A stretch of 64,000 nucleotides of DNA, taken from positions 1-64,000 of the forward strand of contig JBAXIB010000008.1 of NCBI GenBank assembly GCA_037138595.1. Reading direction: 5' to 3'. Shown here in pieces: positions 44,766-53,748 of this stretch (the first letter of the stretch is position 1; each line of letters opens with the position of its first letter). This DNA is from UBA4742 sp037138595 (GTDB taxonomy: Bacteria > Actinomycetota > Acidimicrobiia > Acidimicrobiales > Acidimicrobilacustridaceae). Below the pieces are notes generated by a model. It was not told where the DNA came from. It ran no database searches and saw nothing but the letters and a program-made list of their open reading frames with translations. The position numbers were made by a program, and so were the translations under genes.

Positions 44766-45094
44766 CCATCCCCGAAATCGACATCGACACACTGGAATCG
44801 CTTTGGCGGGAGGGAGCGGTAGTGATTGATGTGCGAGAACCAGCAGAATATGACGACGCACATGTGCCGGGCGCAGTCCTCATTCCGCTCGGTGAGATCG
44901 AATCTCGGGTTGACGAATGTCCCGCAGACGAAACATTTTACGTCATTTGCCGCAGCGGAGGCCGCAGCGCAAATGCTGTCGAATGGCTGATTGCCCAGAA
45001 TGTCGATGCAGTCAACATTGCCGGTGGAACGTTGGGTTGGATTTCGGGTGGGCACGACGTCGCAGTCGGGCGTGAGCCCGGTTCGCCTCGGTGA
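44762..45094 (+). CDS. single-domain rhodanese
   Basis: The 110-residue protein is one rhodanese domain: VIDVREPAEYDDAHVPGAVLIPLGE, then the active-site loop CRSGGRS with the catalytic cysteine, and GGTLGWISGG near the end. Such proteins carry sulfane sulfur as a persulfide. Lying between mobA and rnd with GTGA overlaps on both sides, it might supply sulfur for a molybdenum enzyme or cofactor, but that is only an inference. AGGAGG about eight bases before the GTG supports the start. Confidence 0.92.
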   Translation: MTIPEIDIDTLESLWREGAVVIDVREPAEYDDAHVPGAVLIPLGEIESRVDECPADETFYVICRSGGRSANAVEWLIAQNVDAVNIAGGTLGWISGGHDVAVGREPGSPR

Positions 45095-46251
45095 GTTATC
45101 AACTCGTAAACACCGATGCCGAATTCGCCGAAGTTTTGGCGGCCCTGCGTGATGAACCTGCCTACGCGGTAGATACTGAGTTTCATCGCGAGAAGACGTT
45201 TTATCCGAAACTCGGTTTGGTTCAGATCGCTTGGAACGGCGGACTGGCGTTAATTGATCCGTTGGCAGTCGATATCTCAGGATTCGCTGAGATTCTCGCC
45301 GGTGACAGCGTTGCGGTTTTTCATGCTTGCGATCAAGACCTTGAGATTTTGGAACTCACGTGTGGCGTTGTTCCCAGGCGACTGTTCGATACGCAAATCG
45401 CTGCCGGTTTCATCGGTATGTCGATGCCGTCACTCGGCAGCCTTTATGAGCGAGTCCTTGGCCTCAAGGTAAACAAGGGCGATCGACTCACTGATTGGTT
45501 GGCACGCCCGTTGCAGGATGCACAACTCGTGTATGCCGCTGGCGACGTTGATCGACTGCTTGACGTATACGACATTCTTGTCACCGACTTGACCGAGCGG
45601 GGCCGTCTCGACTGGGCGCTTGACGAATGTGAACGCACTCGGGTTCGCCAGCGTGGAGCCCTTGATCCCGACCAAGCCTGGCGAAAGCTCAAGGAGATAC
45701 GCCCGTTACGTGGCGCTCCTCGGAGAGTCGCCCAATCGCTCGCGGCATGGCGGCAAGAGCGTGCTGCTGAGATCGACCAACCGGTTCGATTCATCATGCC
45801 GGACTTAGCGATCGTTGGCATCGCACAGCGTCAGCCGACCACCGTTGGCGAGCTTCGCAAGGTTCGTGGTCTCGATGATCGTCACCTCCGGTCCGGTCAA
45901 GCTGAAGCGGTACTCGCGGTTGTCGCCGAAGGAATGAGCCACGTTGCCGAGGCAGTCGAGCGGACCGAGTCGAAAGAGATTGACCGCGATTTGCGACCTG
46001 CGGTTGCGCTGGTGTCGGCATGGGTAAGCCAGTTGGGTCGCAACCTCGAAATTGACCCAACTTTGCTCGGTACGCGAAACGACATCGAAGCTCTGCTTCG
46101 GCAAGATCCGGATGCTCGTCTTTCGGTTGGATGGCGATCCGAATTGGTTGGTGAGCCAATTGCCCGACTCATCGACGGTGAAGCCGCTTTGGCCTTTGCT
46201 GGTCAAGGGGAATTGGTCATCGAGACCCGATCGCGGATGCCACTGACGTAG
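45091..46251 (+). CDS. rnd: ribonuclease D
   Basis: The 386-residue protein has a DEDDy 3'-5' exonuclease domain (residues 1-190): AVDTEFHREKTFYP gives the first Asp and Glu, FHACDQDLEIL the second Asp, and VYAAGDVDRLLDVYD the Tyr/Asp of motif III. An HRDC domain follows (about 215-290), with a second HRDC-like region in the last 90 residues. RNase D trims tRNA and other structured RNA 3' ends. It starts in a GTGA overlap with the rhodanese gene, ending the mobA operon. Confidence 0.92.
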   Translation: MSYQLVNTDAEFAEVLAALRDEPAYAVDTEFHREKTFYPKLGLVQIAWNGGLALIDPLAVDISGFAEILAGDSVAVFHACDQDLEILELTCGVVPRRLFDTQIAAGFIGMSMPSLGSLYERVLGLKVNKGDRLTDWLARPLQDAQLVYAAGDVDRLLDVYDILVTDLTERGRLDWALDECERTRVRQRGALDPDQAWRKLKEIRPLRGAPRRVAQSLAAWRQERAAEIDQPVRFIMPDLAIVGIAQRQPTTVGELRKVRGLDDRHLRSGQAEAVLAVVAEGMSHVAEAVERTESKEIDRDLRPAVALVSAWVSQLGRNLEIDPTLLGTRNDIEALLRQDPDARLSVGWRSELVGEPIARLIDGEAALAFAGQGELVIETRSRMPLT

Positions 46252-46267
46252 CAGACACTCTGCATCG

Positions 46268-46298
46268 TTTGTGCCCGATTCGCCGCATCGGGAACAAA
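46268..46298. terminator. hairpin between convergent rnd and GH13 genes
   Basis: TTTGTGCCCGAT and ATCGGGAACAAA form a 12-position stem with a single mismatch around the loop TCGCCGC. It lies in the 55-base gap between the convergent rnd and glucosidase genes, where a shared bidirectional terminator is expected. Neither strand has a long T-run after the stem, so termination strength is uncertain. Confidence 0.5.
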
Positions 46299-46306
46299 AC
46301 ATGCGT

Positions 46307-47857
46307 CTAGTGAGGAATCAACACCAACGCTTCATCGGCGTAAAGGTGCTGATCGAAAGGTTCGCCTGCACGGCGGCCAAGCGACGACGAGATTTCAATC
46401 CGAGTCGATTGACACCCAAGATGTCCAACTGTCTTTATGTCAGAAGTGAAGTTTATGACGATGATGCGAACGTCACTAGATAGTGTCCGGCGATACCCGA
46501 TGACGCCGTCCGGAAGTTCGTCGAGCAACTCCAGCGAACCATGTTGCATGGCGATAGATGCGCTACGGATCGACAACATGCGTCGATACAGGTGCAGCAT
46601 TGAACTTGGATCTTCGCGCTGCGCTTCCATGTTCAGACGGTCGGCATCGGGTGGCCACGGCAGCCACGGATCGGTTGTCGGCCAGCCATGACGTTGGTCA
46701 CGATCCCACGGAATCGGTGCCCGACAGCCGTCTCGACCACCGGGGTCGACTGCTCGTTCAGGCGAAATCTCGGCATCTTGCAGGCCAAGTTCCTCACCGG
46801 CATATAAAAATGCAGTGCCGCGCAAACTCATAAGCAAAACCGCGGCGGCTCGGGCACGAGCTTCGGTTCCGTAGCGGCTGCGGTGGCGTTGGTTGTCATG
46901 GTTCGATAGCACCCAAGTCGGCGAAGCATCACGAGCGGTATGAGCAGCTTCGGCTATCTCAATTTGGCGTCGCCACTTCGCCGCATCCCATCGCGCATAC
47001 AGCGGCGGGAAATTGAAAACGAGTTGTAGCTCGTCTCCCGATCCGAGATAGCTAACCACCTGTGTTGTATCGAGCAGGTACACCTCGCCAATTGCCATGC
47101 GCTCGCCGGGATAGGAATCAATGGTCTGACGGATCCGTCGCAGCAGTGGATGGGTCTCGAGTCGATGGTTAAGTGGGACGTGACTTAACGCCGCAAGCTC
47201 GGGCGGGTCATCGCCAAGGTCAGGGTCTTTGCCAATGAGATGAATGACATCCATCCGAAAGCCGTCAACACCGCGATCAAGCCAAAAACGCAGGACTTCG
47301 TGCATCGCGTCTTCAAGGTGAGGGTTAGCCCAGTTCAAGTCAGGTTGCTCGGGCAAAAAGCAATGCAAGTACCACTGCTGTGTGGCCTCGTCGAATGTCC
47401 ACGCAGGTTCATTGCTCCATGCTCGGATCCAATTGTTCGGCGGTCCTCCATCAGGGGCTGCATCACGCCACACGTACCAGTCCCGTTTGGGATTCGTACG
47501 TGACGAGCGACTCTCGGTGAACCAACGGTGTTGGTTTGAACTGTGATTTGGCACCCAATCCAAAATCACTTTGAGCCCGCGGTCGTGCGCTTCGACGATG
47601 AGGTCTTCTGCCGCCCGAAGGTCGCCAAAGACTGGGTCGATATCGCAGTAATCGGCTACGTCGTACCCAAAATCGGCCATCGGTGACCGGAAAATGGGGG
47701 AGAGCCAAAGCGCATCGACTCCTAGCCACGTCAGGTAGTCGAGCTTGGCTCGGACACCACCAAGGTCGCCGATGCCATCACCATCAGAATCGAGAAAACT
47801 TCGGGGATAAATTTGGTAGACGACGGCGGAATCCCACCAAGGATGTGTCGATATCAG
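46307..47857 (-). CDS. GH13 alpha-glucosidase/oligo-1,6-glucosidase, non-canonical start
   Basis: The protein is a GH13 TIM barrel: VYQIYPRSF (beta-1), DWVPNHSSNQHRWF, GFRMDVIH with the nucleophile Asp, AIGEVYLL with the acid Glu, and SNHDNQRHRSRYG with the transition-state Asp. It should hydrolyse short alpha-glucosides such as isomaltose or maltose. The first ATG (47680) would drop 59 essential residues that clearly belong to the barrel. Between the in-frame TAG at 47881-47879 and that ATG there is no ATG, GTG or TTG. A CTG at 47857 with GGGAG seven bases upstream is the best start, giving 516 residues, normal for the family. No signal peptide. Confidence 0.85.
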   Translation of the reverse strand: MISTHPWWDSAVVYQIYPRSFLDSDGDGIGDLGGVRAKLDYLTWLGVDALWLSPIFRSPMADFGYDVADYCDIDPVFGDLRAAEDLIVEAHDRGLKVILDWVPNHSSNQHRWFTESRSSRTNPKRDWYVWRDAAPDGGPPNNWIRAWSNEPAWTFDEATQQWYLHCFLPEQPDLNWANPHLEDAMHEVLRFWLDRGVDGFRMDVIHLIGKDPDLGDDPPELAALSHVPLNHRLETHPLLRRIRQTIDSYPGERMAIGEVYLLDTTQVVSYLGSGDELQLVFNFPPLYARWDAAKWRRQIEIAEAAHTARDASPTWVLSNHDNQRHRSRYGTEARARAAAVLLMSLRGTAFLYAGEELGLQDAEISPERAVDPGGRDGCRAPIPWDRDQRHGWPTTDPWLPWPPDADRLNMEAQREDPSSMLHLYRRMLSIRSASIAMQHGSLELLDELPDGVIGYRRTLSSDVRIIVINFTSDIKTVGHLGCQSTRIEISSSLGRRAGEPFDQHLYADEALVLIPH

Positions 47858-47975
47858 CGTTGTGCTCCCGTCACGAGGCTAGGCCTATCAGGGGTTGAAC
47901 CCTAGTTTGTAGAGGTCGCTACCGGTTGCTGATGCCCAATTGCTACCGGTGTGCAGCGAATGGTTCGAGAGCGGC

Positions 47976-47981
47976 TACACT
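47976..47981 (+). promoter_or_regulatory. candidate -10 element (TACACT) for the small-protein gene
   Basis: TACACT in the context GGCTACACT lies 36 bases before the GTG at 48018. A leader of about 30 bases with a GGAG ribosome-binding site (48005-48008) would result. The -35 region is not recognisable. Confidence 0.35.
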
Positions 47982-48017
47982 GCACTAGCGATACTCGGCA
48001 CCTGATGGAGTTGGCCC

Positions 48018-48209
48018 GTGAAAAAGGGGCGACATCGGCGCTTCGAAGAAGCCCGAGCACTCAAACACACAAATGAACTCGATATCGACGCGATCCTTGA
48101 TCGTCGCGACTCAGAGCCCTGTCCCGAATGCGAATCGCTACCCGGCCACGATCATGCGTCGTGGTGCCTGCGAGAAGAGATCGAGGACGAGGGTCTCTGG
48201 CCCTCCTGA
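48018..48209 (+). CDS. small basic/acidic protein with Cys-His cluster
   Basis: The 63-residue protein has a basic head (MKKGRHRRFEEAR), a central CPEC-x5-HDH-x3-C arrangement (residues about 37-52) that could bind a metal ion, and an acidic tail. Its GTG is preceded by GGAG at suitable spacing. It lies between the divergent glucosidase and typA and has no recognisable family. The composition suggests a nucleic-acid or ribosome-associated small protein, but that is a guess. Confidence 0.55.
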   Translation: MKKGRHRRFEEARALKHTNELDIDAILDRRDSEPCPECESLPGHDHASWCLREEIEDEGLWPS

Positions 48210-48292
48210 ACCCCTGCGTTCGACCTCATTCCAGCCTAGCTGCGTCCGCAACGAGCGGTCGTGGCGCGTATCCCCACTGAGAGAAGCTTTCT

Positions 48293-50119
48293 GTGTCCGC
48301 CCCGTTTACTTCCCTGCGAAATATTGCACTTGTTGCCCACGTCGATCATGGCAAGACCACGCTTGTGGACGCCATGTTGCGATCAACCGGCGTATTCAAC
48401 GCCCACGAAGCAGTCGTCGAGCGAGTCATGGACTCGAACGATCAGGAGCGGGAGCGGGGAATAACCATTCTTGCTAAGGCCGCGTCGGTTCAGTGGGGCG
48501 AGACTCGGATCAATTTGGTCGACACTCCAGGCCACGCGGATTTCGGAGGCGAGGTCGAGCGGGCATTGGCCTTAGTCGACGGCGTGCTGCTACTGGTCGA
48601 CGCGGCTGAAGGACCACTTCCGCAAACGCGATACGTACTTTCAAAGGCTTTAGGTGCTGGATTGCCGGCGGTCGTGGTCTTAAACAAGGTTGATCGCCAA
48701 GATGCGCGTGCCGAAGAAGTTTTGGACGAGATCTATCAGCTCTTTCTTGATCTTGACGCCGACGACGAGAAGATCGAATTCCCCATCATCTCGGCCGTCG
48801 CACGCGAAGGTCGGTCGATGGCTGGGGTCGGTATGCCGCCCGAGGATGCCGATTTGACCGCATTGTTTGAAGCAATCGTGAACACCATTCCTCAATCAGC
48901 GGGCGATCCAGATGCGCCACTTCAAGCGATCGTCACCAACTTGGATGCTTCGGAATACCTGGGACGTCTTGCGGTTGGTCGTGTGATTCAGGGCCGTCTC
49001 GTGCGTGGTCAACAGGTGGCGTTATGCGAAGAAGATGAAGGACAGAATCCCCTTCGTCGCAAGCTCGGCACCCTCATGGGTTTCGAAGGCATCTCGCGCA
49101 TCGATGTGGATGAACGCGTCGCCGGTGACCTTTTTGTTATCGGCGGTTTCCCCGAGGTTGAAATCGGCGACACGATCGCCGATCCGGTTAACCCGGTTGC
49201 GCTTCCTAGGCTCGAAGTTGATGAGCCAGTGCTTCGGATGACATTCGGCGTCAATACCTCGCCACTTGCTGGCACCGAAGGCACCTACCTCACGTCACGC
49301 CACCTACGGGAACGGTTAGATCGTGAAGTGCTCGGAAACGTGTCGATTCGGCTCGCTGAGACTTCATCGCCCGACATCATCGAAGTAGCGGGTCGAGGTG
49401 AGCTTCAGTTGTCGGTGCTCATAGAGGGCATGAGGCGAGAAGGCTATGAAATGCAGGTCAGCCGTCCCGAAGTCATCGTGCGTGAAATCAACGGCAACAA
49501 GCATGAGCCACTCGAACGGGCTGTGATTGATGTGCCCGATGAGCACGTTGGCTCGGTCACACAGGCACTCGCTCCCCGCAAGGGCAAGGTCACTGATCTT
49601 CGCCCTGGCGATACCGGTCGGACGATCGTGAGCATTGAGGCGCCAAGCCGCGGACTCATTGGATTCCGATCGCAGCTATTGACGACGACTCGCGGTACTG
49701 CCCTTATGCATCAGCATCATGCTGGCTGGACCCCTTGGGTCGGAGACCTCCCGACCCGCAAGGGCGGAGCAATGCTTGCGGATCGCACCGGTAAGACCAC
49801 TGGATTTGCTCTCGATAATCTTCAGCAGCGCGGCGAGATGTTCGTTGGTCCAGGTGAAGCTGTGTATGAAGGAATGATCGTTGGCGAAAATGCTCGTCCC
49901 GATGACATGAACGTCAACGTCGTCCGCGAGAAACAAAAGACCAACATCCGAACTCACGCAGCTGACGAAGCAATCAAACTCACCCCGCCTCGCGAGGTCA
50001 CCCTTGAGACGGCGATTGAATTCATTGCCGATGACGAACTGGTTGAAGTCACGCCACAGTCCTTGCGGCTGCGCAAACGCGTACTCAAAGAACAAGATCG
50101 TCGACGGACTAACCGGTAA
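48293..50119 (+). CDS. typA: translational GTPase TypA/BipA
   Basis: The 608-residue GTPase has G1 AHVDHGKTT, G2 RERGITI, G3 DTPGHADFGGEV and G4 NKVDR, then the EF-G-like domains III and V. The BipA-specific C-terminal domain follows, with STRP-like binding residues near GRTGKTTGFALDNLQQRG and a basic end (LRKRVLKEQDRRRTNR). It binds 70S ribosomes and helps assembly and stress adaptation. GTG start with a GAGAGAAG purine run upstream. Length is standard. Confidence 0.95.
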   Translation: MSAPFTSLRNIALVAHVDHGKTTLVDAMLRSTGVFNAHEAVVERVMDSNDQERERGITILAKAASVQWGETRINLVDTPGHADFGGEVERALALVDGVLLLVDAAEGPLPQTRYVLSKALGAGLPAVVVLNKVDRQDARAEEVLDEIYQLFLDLDADDEKIEFPIISAVAREGRSMAGVGMPPEDADLTALFEAIVNTIPQSAGDPDAPLQAIVTNLDASEYLGRLAVGRVIQGRLVRGQQVALCEEDEGQNPLRRKLGTLMGFEGISRIDVDERVAGDLFVIGGFPEVEIGDTIADPVNPVALPRLEVDEPVLRMTFGVNTSPLAGTEGTYLTSRHLRERLDREVLGNVSIRLAETSSPDIIEVAGRGELQLSVLIEGMRREGYEMQVSRPEVIVREINGNKHEPLERAVIDVPDEHVGSVTQALAPRKGKVTDLRPGDTGRTIVSIEAPSRGLIGFRSQLLTTTRGTALMHQHHAGWTPWVGDLPTRKGGAMLADRTGKTTGFALDNLQQRGEMFVGPGEAVYEGMIVGENARPDDMNVNVVREKQKTNIRTHAADEAIKLTPPREVTLETAIEFIADDELVEVTPQSLRLRKRVLKEQDRRRTNR

Positions 50120-50164
50120 AACGAGCCCGGCGTTGCTGGCGGAAACTGTACGCTGAAAGGCCGA

Positions 50165-50905
50165 TTAACGCCGAGTTTTTAATGCCGGATGGGGTAAAAA
50201 CTGCACCGATGGTCGTTGGCCGACCTGATCAACGAACGTCTCATAGGGCCCTTCACCTACAAGCTCAATCATTTCATCGCGAAGCTCTTCGTAAACCGGC
50301 CGATGACCTATAAAGGCGTCATCTTCGCTGGTGCACCACCAGTGAAACTCGACCCCACCCTCGCCCCAATCTCGACGCTTCCATTCGCGCAGCACGTTGG
50401 TGGTGTGATCGTTTTGGTCGATCTTCTCTTCAAGTCGAAGTGGTAACTGCCAACAAACATCAGGCTTCCAGTCGATGAAGCGTTCGCCGCGGTTGACCGC
50501 GGCCTGATGCAAAGCACACCCCGGACCTGTAGCAAAACCGGGACGATTCAAGAAGATGCAGGCATCGTCAACCATTCGGCTAACCCACTCAGAATCCTCA
50601 TTTTTATAAACAGGGCCGCCGGCTTTGTCGGATTCTTTTCGAAACTGCCACTCATCGGGACCCAAAGTAGCTGCGAGTTTTGTGACCCGTCGTCGGTCGG
50701 CTTTGTCGGTGAAATGGGCTCCGTAGCTGCAGCAGCCTTGCTCGAGCTCGGCAGCGTCGCCGGTCAAGACACCGGGACAACCTCGCCCGAAGATGCAGGT
50801 CCAGGGGCTAGTGAGAAAGGTGACGTCAAACTGATAGGTCACGTCGTCTACGTCAAACGACAGCCACTCGTGCAAGTCGTTAGTGGAAGAATCGGGCAGA
50901 GTCAT
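50165..50905 (-). CDS. cysteine-rich protein, YkgJ/DUF3109-like
   Basis: The 246-residue cytoplasmic protein has conserved-looking cysteines in TCIFGRGCPG, QGCCSYGAHF, DACIFLNRPGF and GCALHQAAVNRG. This resembles the cysteine-cluster proteins (YkgJ, DUF3109) proposed to hold a metal or iron-sulfur centre. The middle part is charged, with WWCTSEDDAF near the C-terminus. The ATG at 50905 is preferred over a TTG nine bases earlier. It is convergent with typA. Function unknown. Confidence 0.65.
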   Translation of the reverse strand: MTLPDSSTNDLHEWLSFDVDDVTYQFDVTFLTSPWTCIFGRGCPGVLTGDAAELEQGCCSYGAHFTDKADRRRVTKLAATLGPDEWQFRKESDKAGGPVYKNEDSEWVSRMVDDACIFLNRPGFATGPGCALHQAAVNRGERFIDWKPDVCWQLPLRLEEKIDQNDHTTNVLREWKRRDWGEGGVEFHWWCTSEDDAFIGHRPVYEELRDEMIELVGEGPYETFVDQVGQRPSVQFLPHPALKTRR

Positions 50906-51043
50906 TGCTCGCAATCAGGGGTTCGGGGCGAGACGCAGCAAGTGGCGTGCGCTGCCGCGGGACGAATGTCTTTGCCGATGGTAGTCGCGCGCTGACAGCA
51001 GTTGGTTCTTGGTCGGCGGCTCCAAACGCGCTAGGAAGATGAC

Positions 51044-51256
51044 ATGGCTGGAGAATTTGACGATATTCGAATTCGGCTTGAGGTGATCAGCGAAGAACTC
51101 GCCGATCTTGCTATCGACCGCCTGCGTGAATCAATCGATGCTGGCGGCCACGAACTGCCCGTTGATGAACGCCGGTTAACGCGCGCACGACGAGCAATTG
51201 AACGGGCAATTGGAATCCTGCGCGAGGGGGACGATCGGGTTTCTGCCGATGACTGA
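51044..51256 (+). CDS. small conserved hypothetical protein
   Basis: This 70-residue protein is almost all charged helix, with IRLEVISEELADLAIDRLRESID and RRLTRARRAIERAIGILR separated by a short turn, so a helical hairpin or dimer is likely. AGGAAG at good spacing precedes the ATG, which supports it as a real gene. It lies alone between two minus-strand genes. Similar short helical proteins are common in actinobacteria; no function is known to me. Confidence 0.65.
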   Translation: MAGEFDDIRIRLEVISEELADLAIDRLRESIDAGGHELPVDERRLTRARRAIERAIGILREGDDRVSADD

Positions 51257-51285
51257 AGCGCCCATCGTCATAGGACGATTCGATG

Positions 51286-53658
51286 TTAAGAGACTGCTAG
51301 CGGTTCGGGTCGAGTGACTCTTTCGTACAGCGTCGTTCGTTGGACCAATGCTCTTCCGAGTGGTTCAACGAGGGCGCGGAAATCGCTCTCTTCCATGCCC
51401 TGGCCATGCGAAGCGCCGGCGGCCCGGGAAATATTCTCATCCATCAACGTGCCCCCGAGGTCATTCACACCGGCTTGAAGAAGTTGGCGGGCCGCGGTAT
51501 TGCCAACTTTGACCCACGAAAGCTGGATGTTGGAGATCCAGCCTCGATAGGCGATGCGAGCGACTGCATGCATCAAGACCGTCTCGCGAAAGGTTGGACC
51601 GCGACGCGACTTATGTTGCAAGTACATCGGCGCCGCCATGTGCACATACGGCAACGGGACAAACTCGGTGAAACCACCGGTTTCCTTCTGTAAGGCGCGT
51701 GTTCGCACGATGTGTCGTGCCCAATGAATCGGATTCTCAATAGCTCCGAACATGATGGTGACATTCGAATTGAGTCCGATTGAATGAGCGGCACGATGCG
51801 CTTCCAGCCACTCCTCGGTGTTGATCTTGTCTGGGCACAGCAATGCGCGCATGTCGTCGTCGAGGATCTCAGCGGCAGTGCCCGGAAGTGTTCGCAGACC
51901 TACATCTTTGAGTCGTTGGAGGTAGGCAGTTAAAGGCTCCCCAAGTCGTTTTGCGCCTTCGGTCACCTCAAGCGCCGTGAATCCATGTACATGGATCTCC
52001 GGCGCGGCCTGCTTCACTGCACGAGTAACGTCGATGTAATAGTCGCCATCGAAACTTGGGTGAATGCCGCCTTGGAGGCACACCTCAGTTGCGCCAAGAG
52101 CGGATGCCTCCGCCACTCGTTCAGCAATGTCATCGAGGGTTAAAAGATAAGGCGTGCCCCGTAAGTTGAGCGAGAGCGGACCTTTGGAGAAACCACAGAA
52201 CTTGCACTTGAACGTGCAGACATTGGTGTAGTTGATATTGCGATTATGGACGAACGTCACTTCGTCACCGACGTCGAGGCGTCGAAGTTCGTCAGCAACT
52301 TGCGCAACGGCTGCGACTTGTGGTCCACGCGCGGTGAACAGCGTCACGATCTCGTCGATACCGAGCTCGTGACCGAGCAGTGCGCCGTCGAGAACCTCTG
52401 CGATGGCTCCGGTCGATCGGGGCAATCCCGGGATGAGCATTGCCGGCTCGTAGGACGCTCCGGAATACCAAGCGGTACTGCGAGTTCCGATGTGCAGCAC
52501 CTCGATCCCATCATCGACTTGTTCGGGAGTCGCGGGCTTGATGCGCTGGACGAAAACCGCTCCGGGATCGTCACGACCTAACCCTTGCGCATCGCTGCGG
52601 TCTAGAACGGGGAATCGCAGCGACTCGTCGAGCCACCGTTCCGGGTGTAGGGCGAATTCGGCATAGATGGTGAGTCTGGGGGCAAGCACGTGACCCCGTG
52701 ATTCAGTCACCTCTTGTAGTCGCTCGAGTACTGGCCACGGACGCTCGGGGTTTACGTGATCAGCAGTGACGGGCGAAACTCCACCCCAATCATCGATGCC
52801 GGCATCGATGAGGCCCGAAAAATCATCCGACAAATTCGGCGGCGCTTGAAGGTGGATTTCGGGCGGGAGAATGACTCGTGCGAGTGCGATTGCCTCGAGA
52901 AAATCATCATGAGGACACGGCGACGACCGAAACATCGTCGTACCGGGTTTCGGCAGGAAGTTTTGAACGATGACTTCCTGAATGTGTCCCCAGCGGTGAT
53001 GGGATTCGGCAATGGCCTGCAACGTTGCGATGCGGTCTGAGCGACTCTCGCCGATGCCGACGAGGATGCCGGTTGTGAATGGAATCGCCAGTTCCCCTGC
53101 AAACTCGAGGGTTGCCAGCCGGCGCTCAGGAGTCTTGTCGGGTGAGCCGCGATGTGCATCGAGATCGGGGTTGATTGACTCGACCATCATCCCTTGGGAG
53201 GGTGCGACCCGACGCAGCAGTTCGAGTTCGGAGCGATACAGCGCTCCTGCGTTTGCGTGAGGCAGCAGCCCGACTTCGTCAAGCACGAGTTTCGCCATTG
53301 CTGCCAGGTAGTCAATGGTTGAGCTGTATCCATGCGCGTCGAGCCATTCGGCCGCGGCGGGATAACGGAGCTCGGGCCGCTCGCCCAGAGTAAAAAGAGC
53401 TTCGTGCACCCCGACCTTGGCTCCCGCACGAGCGATCGCTAGAACCTGGCTTGCCTCGAGATAGGGCGACTCAAGCCGGGCCGGCGGCTGGGCGAATGTG
53501 CAGTAGCCGCATTTGTCGGCACACAGCATCGTCAGTGGGATAAATACCTTGGGCGAAAAGGTAACTCGATTGCCAAATTGGCGGTCTCGAATTTCACGAG
53601 CGCGCTCCATAAGTTCATCGAGCGGCACCCCGTTGAGTTCCTGAATCATCTCCCGCAC
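51286..53658 (-). CDS. fbiC: bifunctional FO synthase (CofG-CofH fusion)
   Basis: The protein (790 residues from the chosen start) holds two radical-SAM barrels. The N-terminal one has CADKCGYC (C46, C50, C53) as in CofG; the C-terminal one has CTFKCKFC and GGIHPSFDGDYY as in CofH. Together they build the deazaflavin chromophore FO of coenzyme F420 from a tyrosine and a pyrimidine precursor. The fusion is typical of actinobacteria. GTG 53658 gives a standard N-terminus; a TTG at 53718 would add 20 residues without family likeness. It follows pgl with a gap of about 90 bases. Confidence 0.93.
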   Translation of the reverse strand: MREMIQELNGVPLDELMERAREIRDRQFGNRVTFSPKVFIPLTMLCADKCGYCTFAQPPARLESPYLEASQVLAIARAGAKVGVHEALFTLGERPELRYPAAAEWLDAHGYSSTIDYLAAMAKLVLDEVGLLPHANAGALYRSELELLRRVAPSQGMMVESINPDLDAHRGSPDKTPERRLATLEFAGELAIPFTTGILVGIGESRSDRIATLQAIAESHHRWGHIQEVIVQNFLPKPGTTMFRSSPCPHDDFLEAIALARVILPPEIHLQAPPNLSDDFSGLIDAGIDDWGGVSPVTADHVNPERPWPVLERLQEVTESRGHVLAPRLTIYAEFALHPERWLDESLRFPVLDRSDAQGLGRDDPGAVFVQRIKPATPEQVDDGIEVLHIGTRSTAWYSGASYEPAMLIPGLPRSTGAIAEVLDGALLGHELGIDEIVTLFTARGPQVAAVAQVADELRRLDVGDEVTFVHNRNINYTNVCTFKCKFCGFSKGPLSLNLRGTPYLLTLDDIAERVAEASALGATEVCLQGGIHPSFDGDYYIDVTRAVKQAAPEIHVHGFTALEVTEGAKRLGEPLTAYLQRLKDVGLRTLPGTAAEILDDDMRALLCPDKINTEEWLEAHRAAHSIGLNSNVTIMFGAIENPIHWARHIVRTRALQKETGGFTEFVPLPYVHMAAPMYLQHKSRRGPTFRETVLMHAVARIAYRGWISNIQLSWVKVGNTAARQLLQAGVNDLGGTLMDENISRAAGASHGQGMEESDFRALVEPLGRALVQRTTLYERVTRPEPLAVS

Positions 53659-53748
53659 CCTAGCGGCGCATTGCTGACCAACCTGAGTCGAAACACCGTG
53701 GGGGATAGCTATTCGCAATCAGCAGGTTCGCCCGTCGACTGAAGTCGA

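Noticed and set aside
47888..47905. GGGTTCAACCCC-like string on the minus strand resembling a tRNA T-arm
   Set aside because: The loop is far too short for a T-arm and no acceptor, D or anticodon arms can be built around it.
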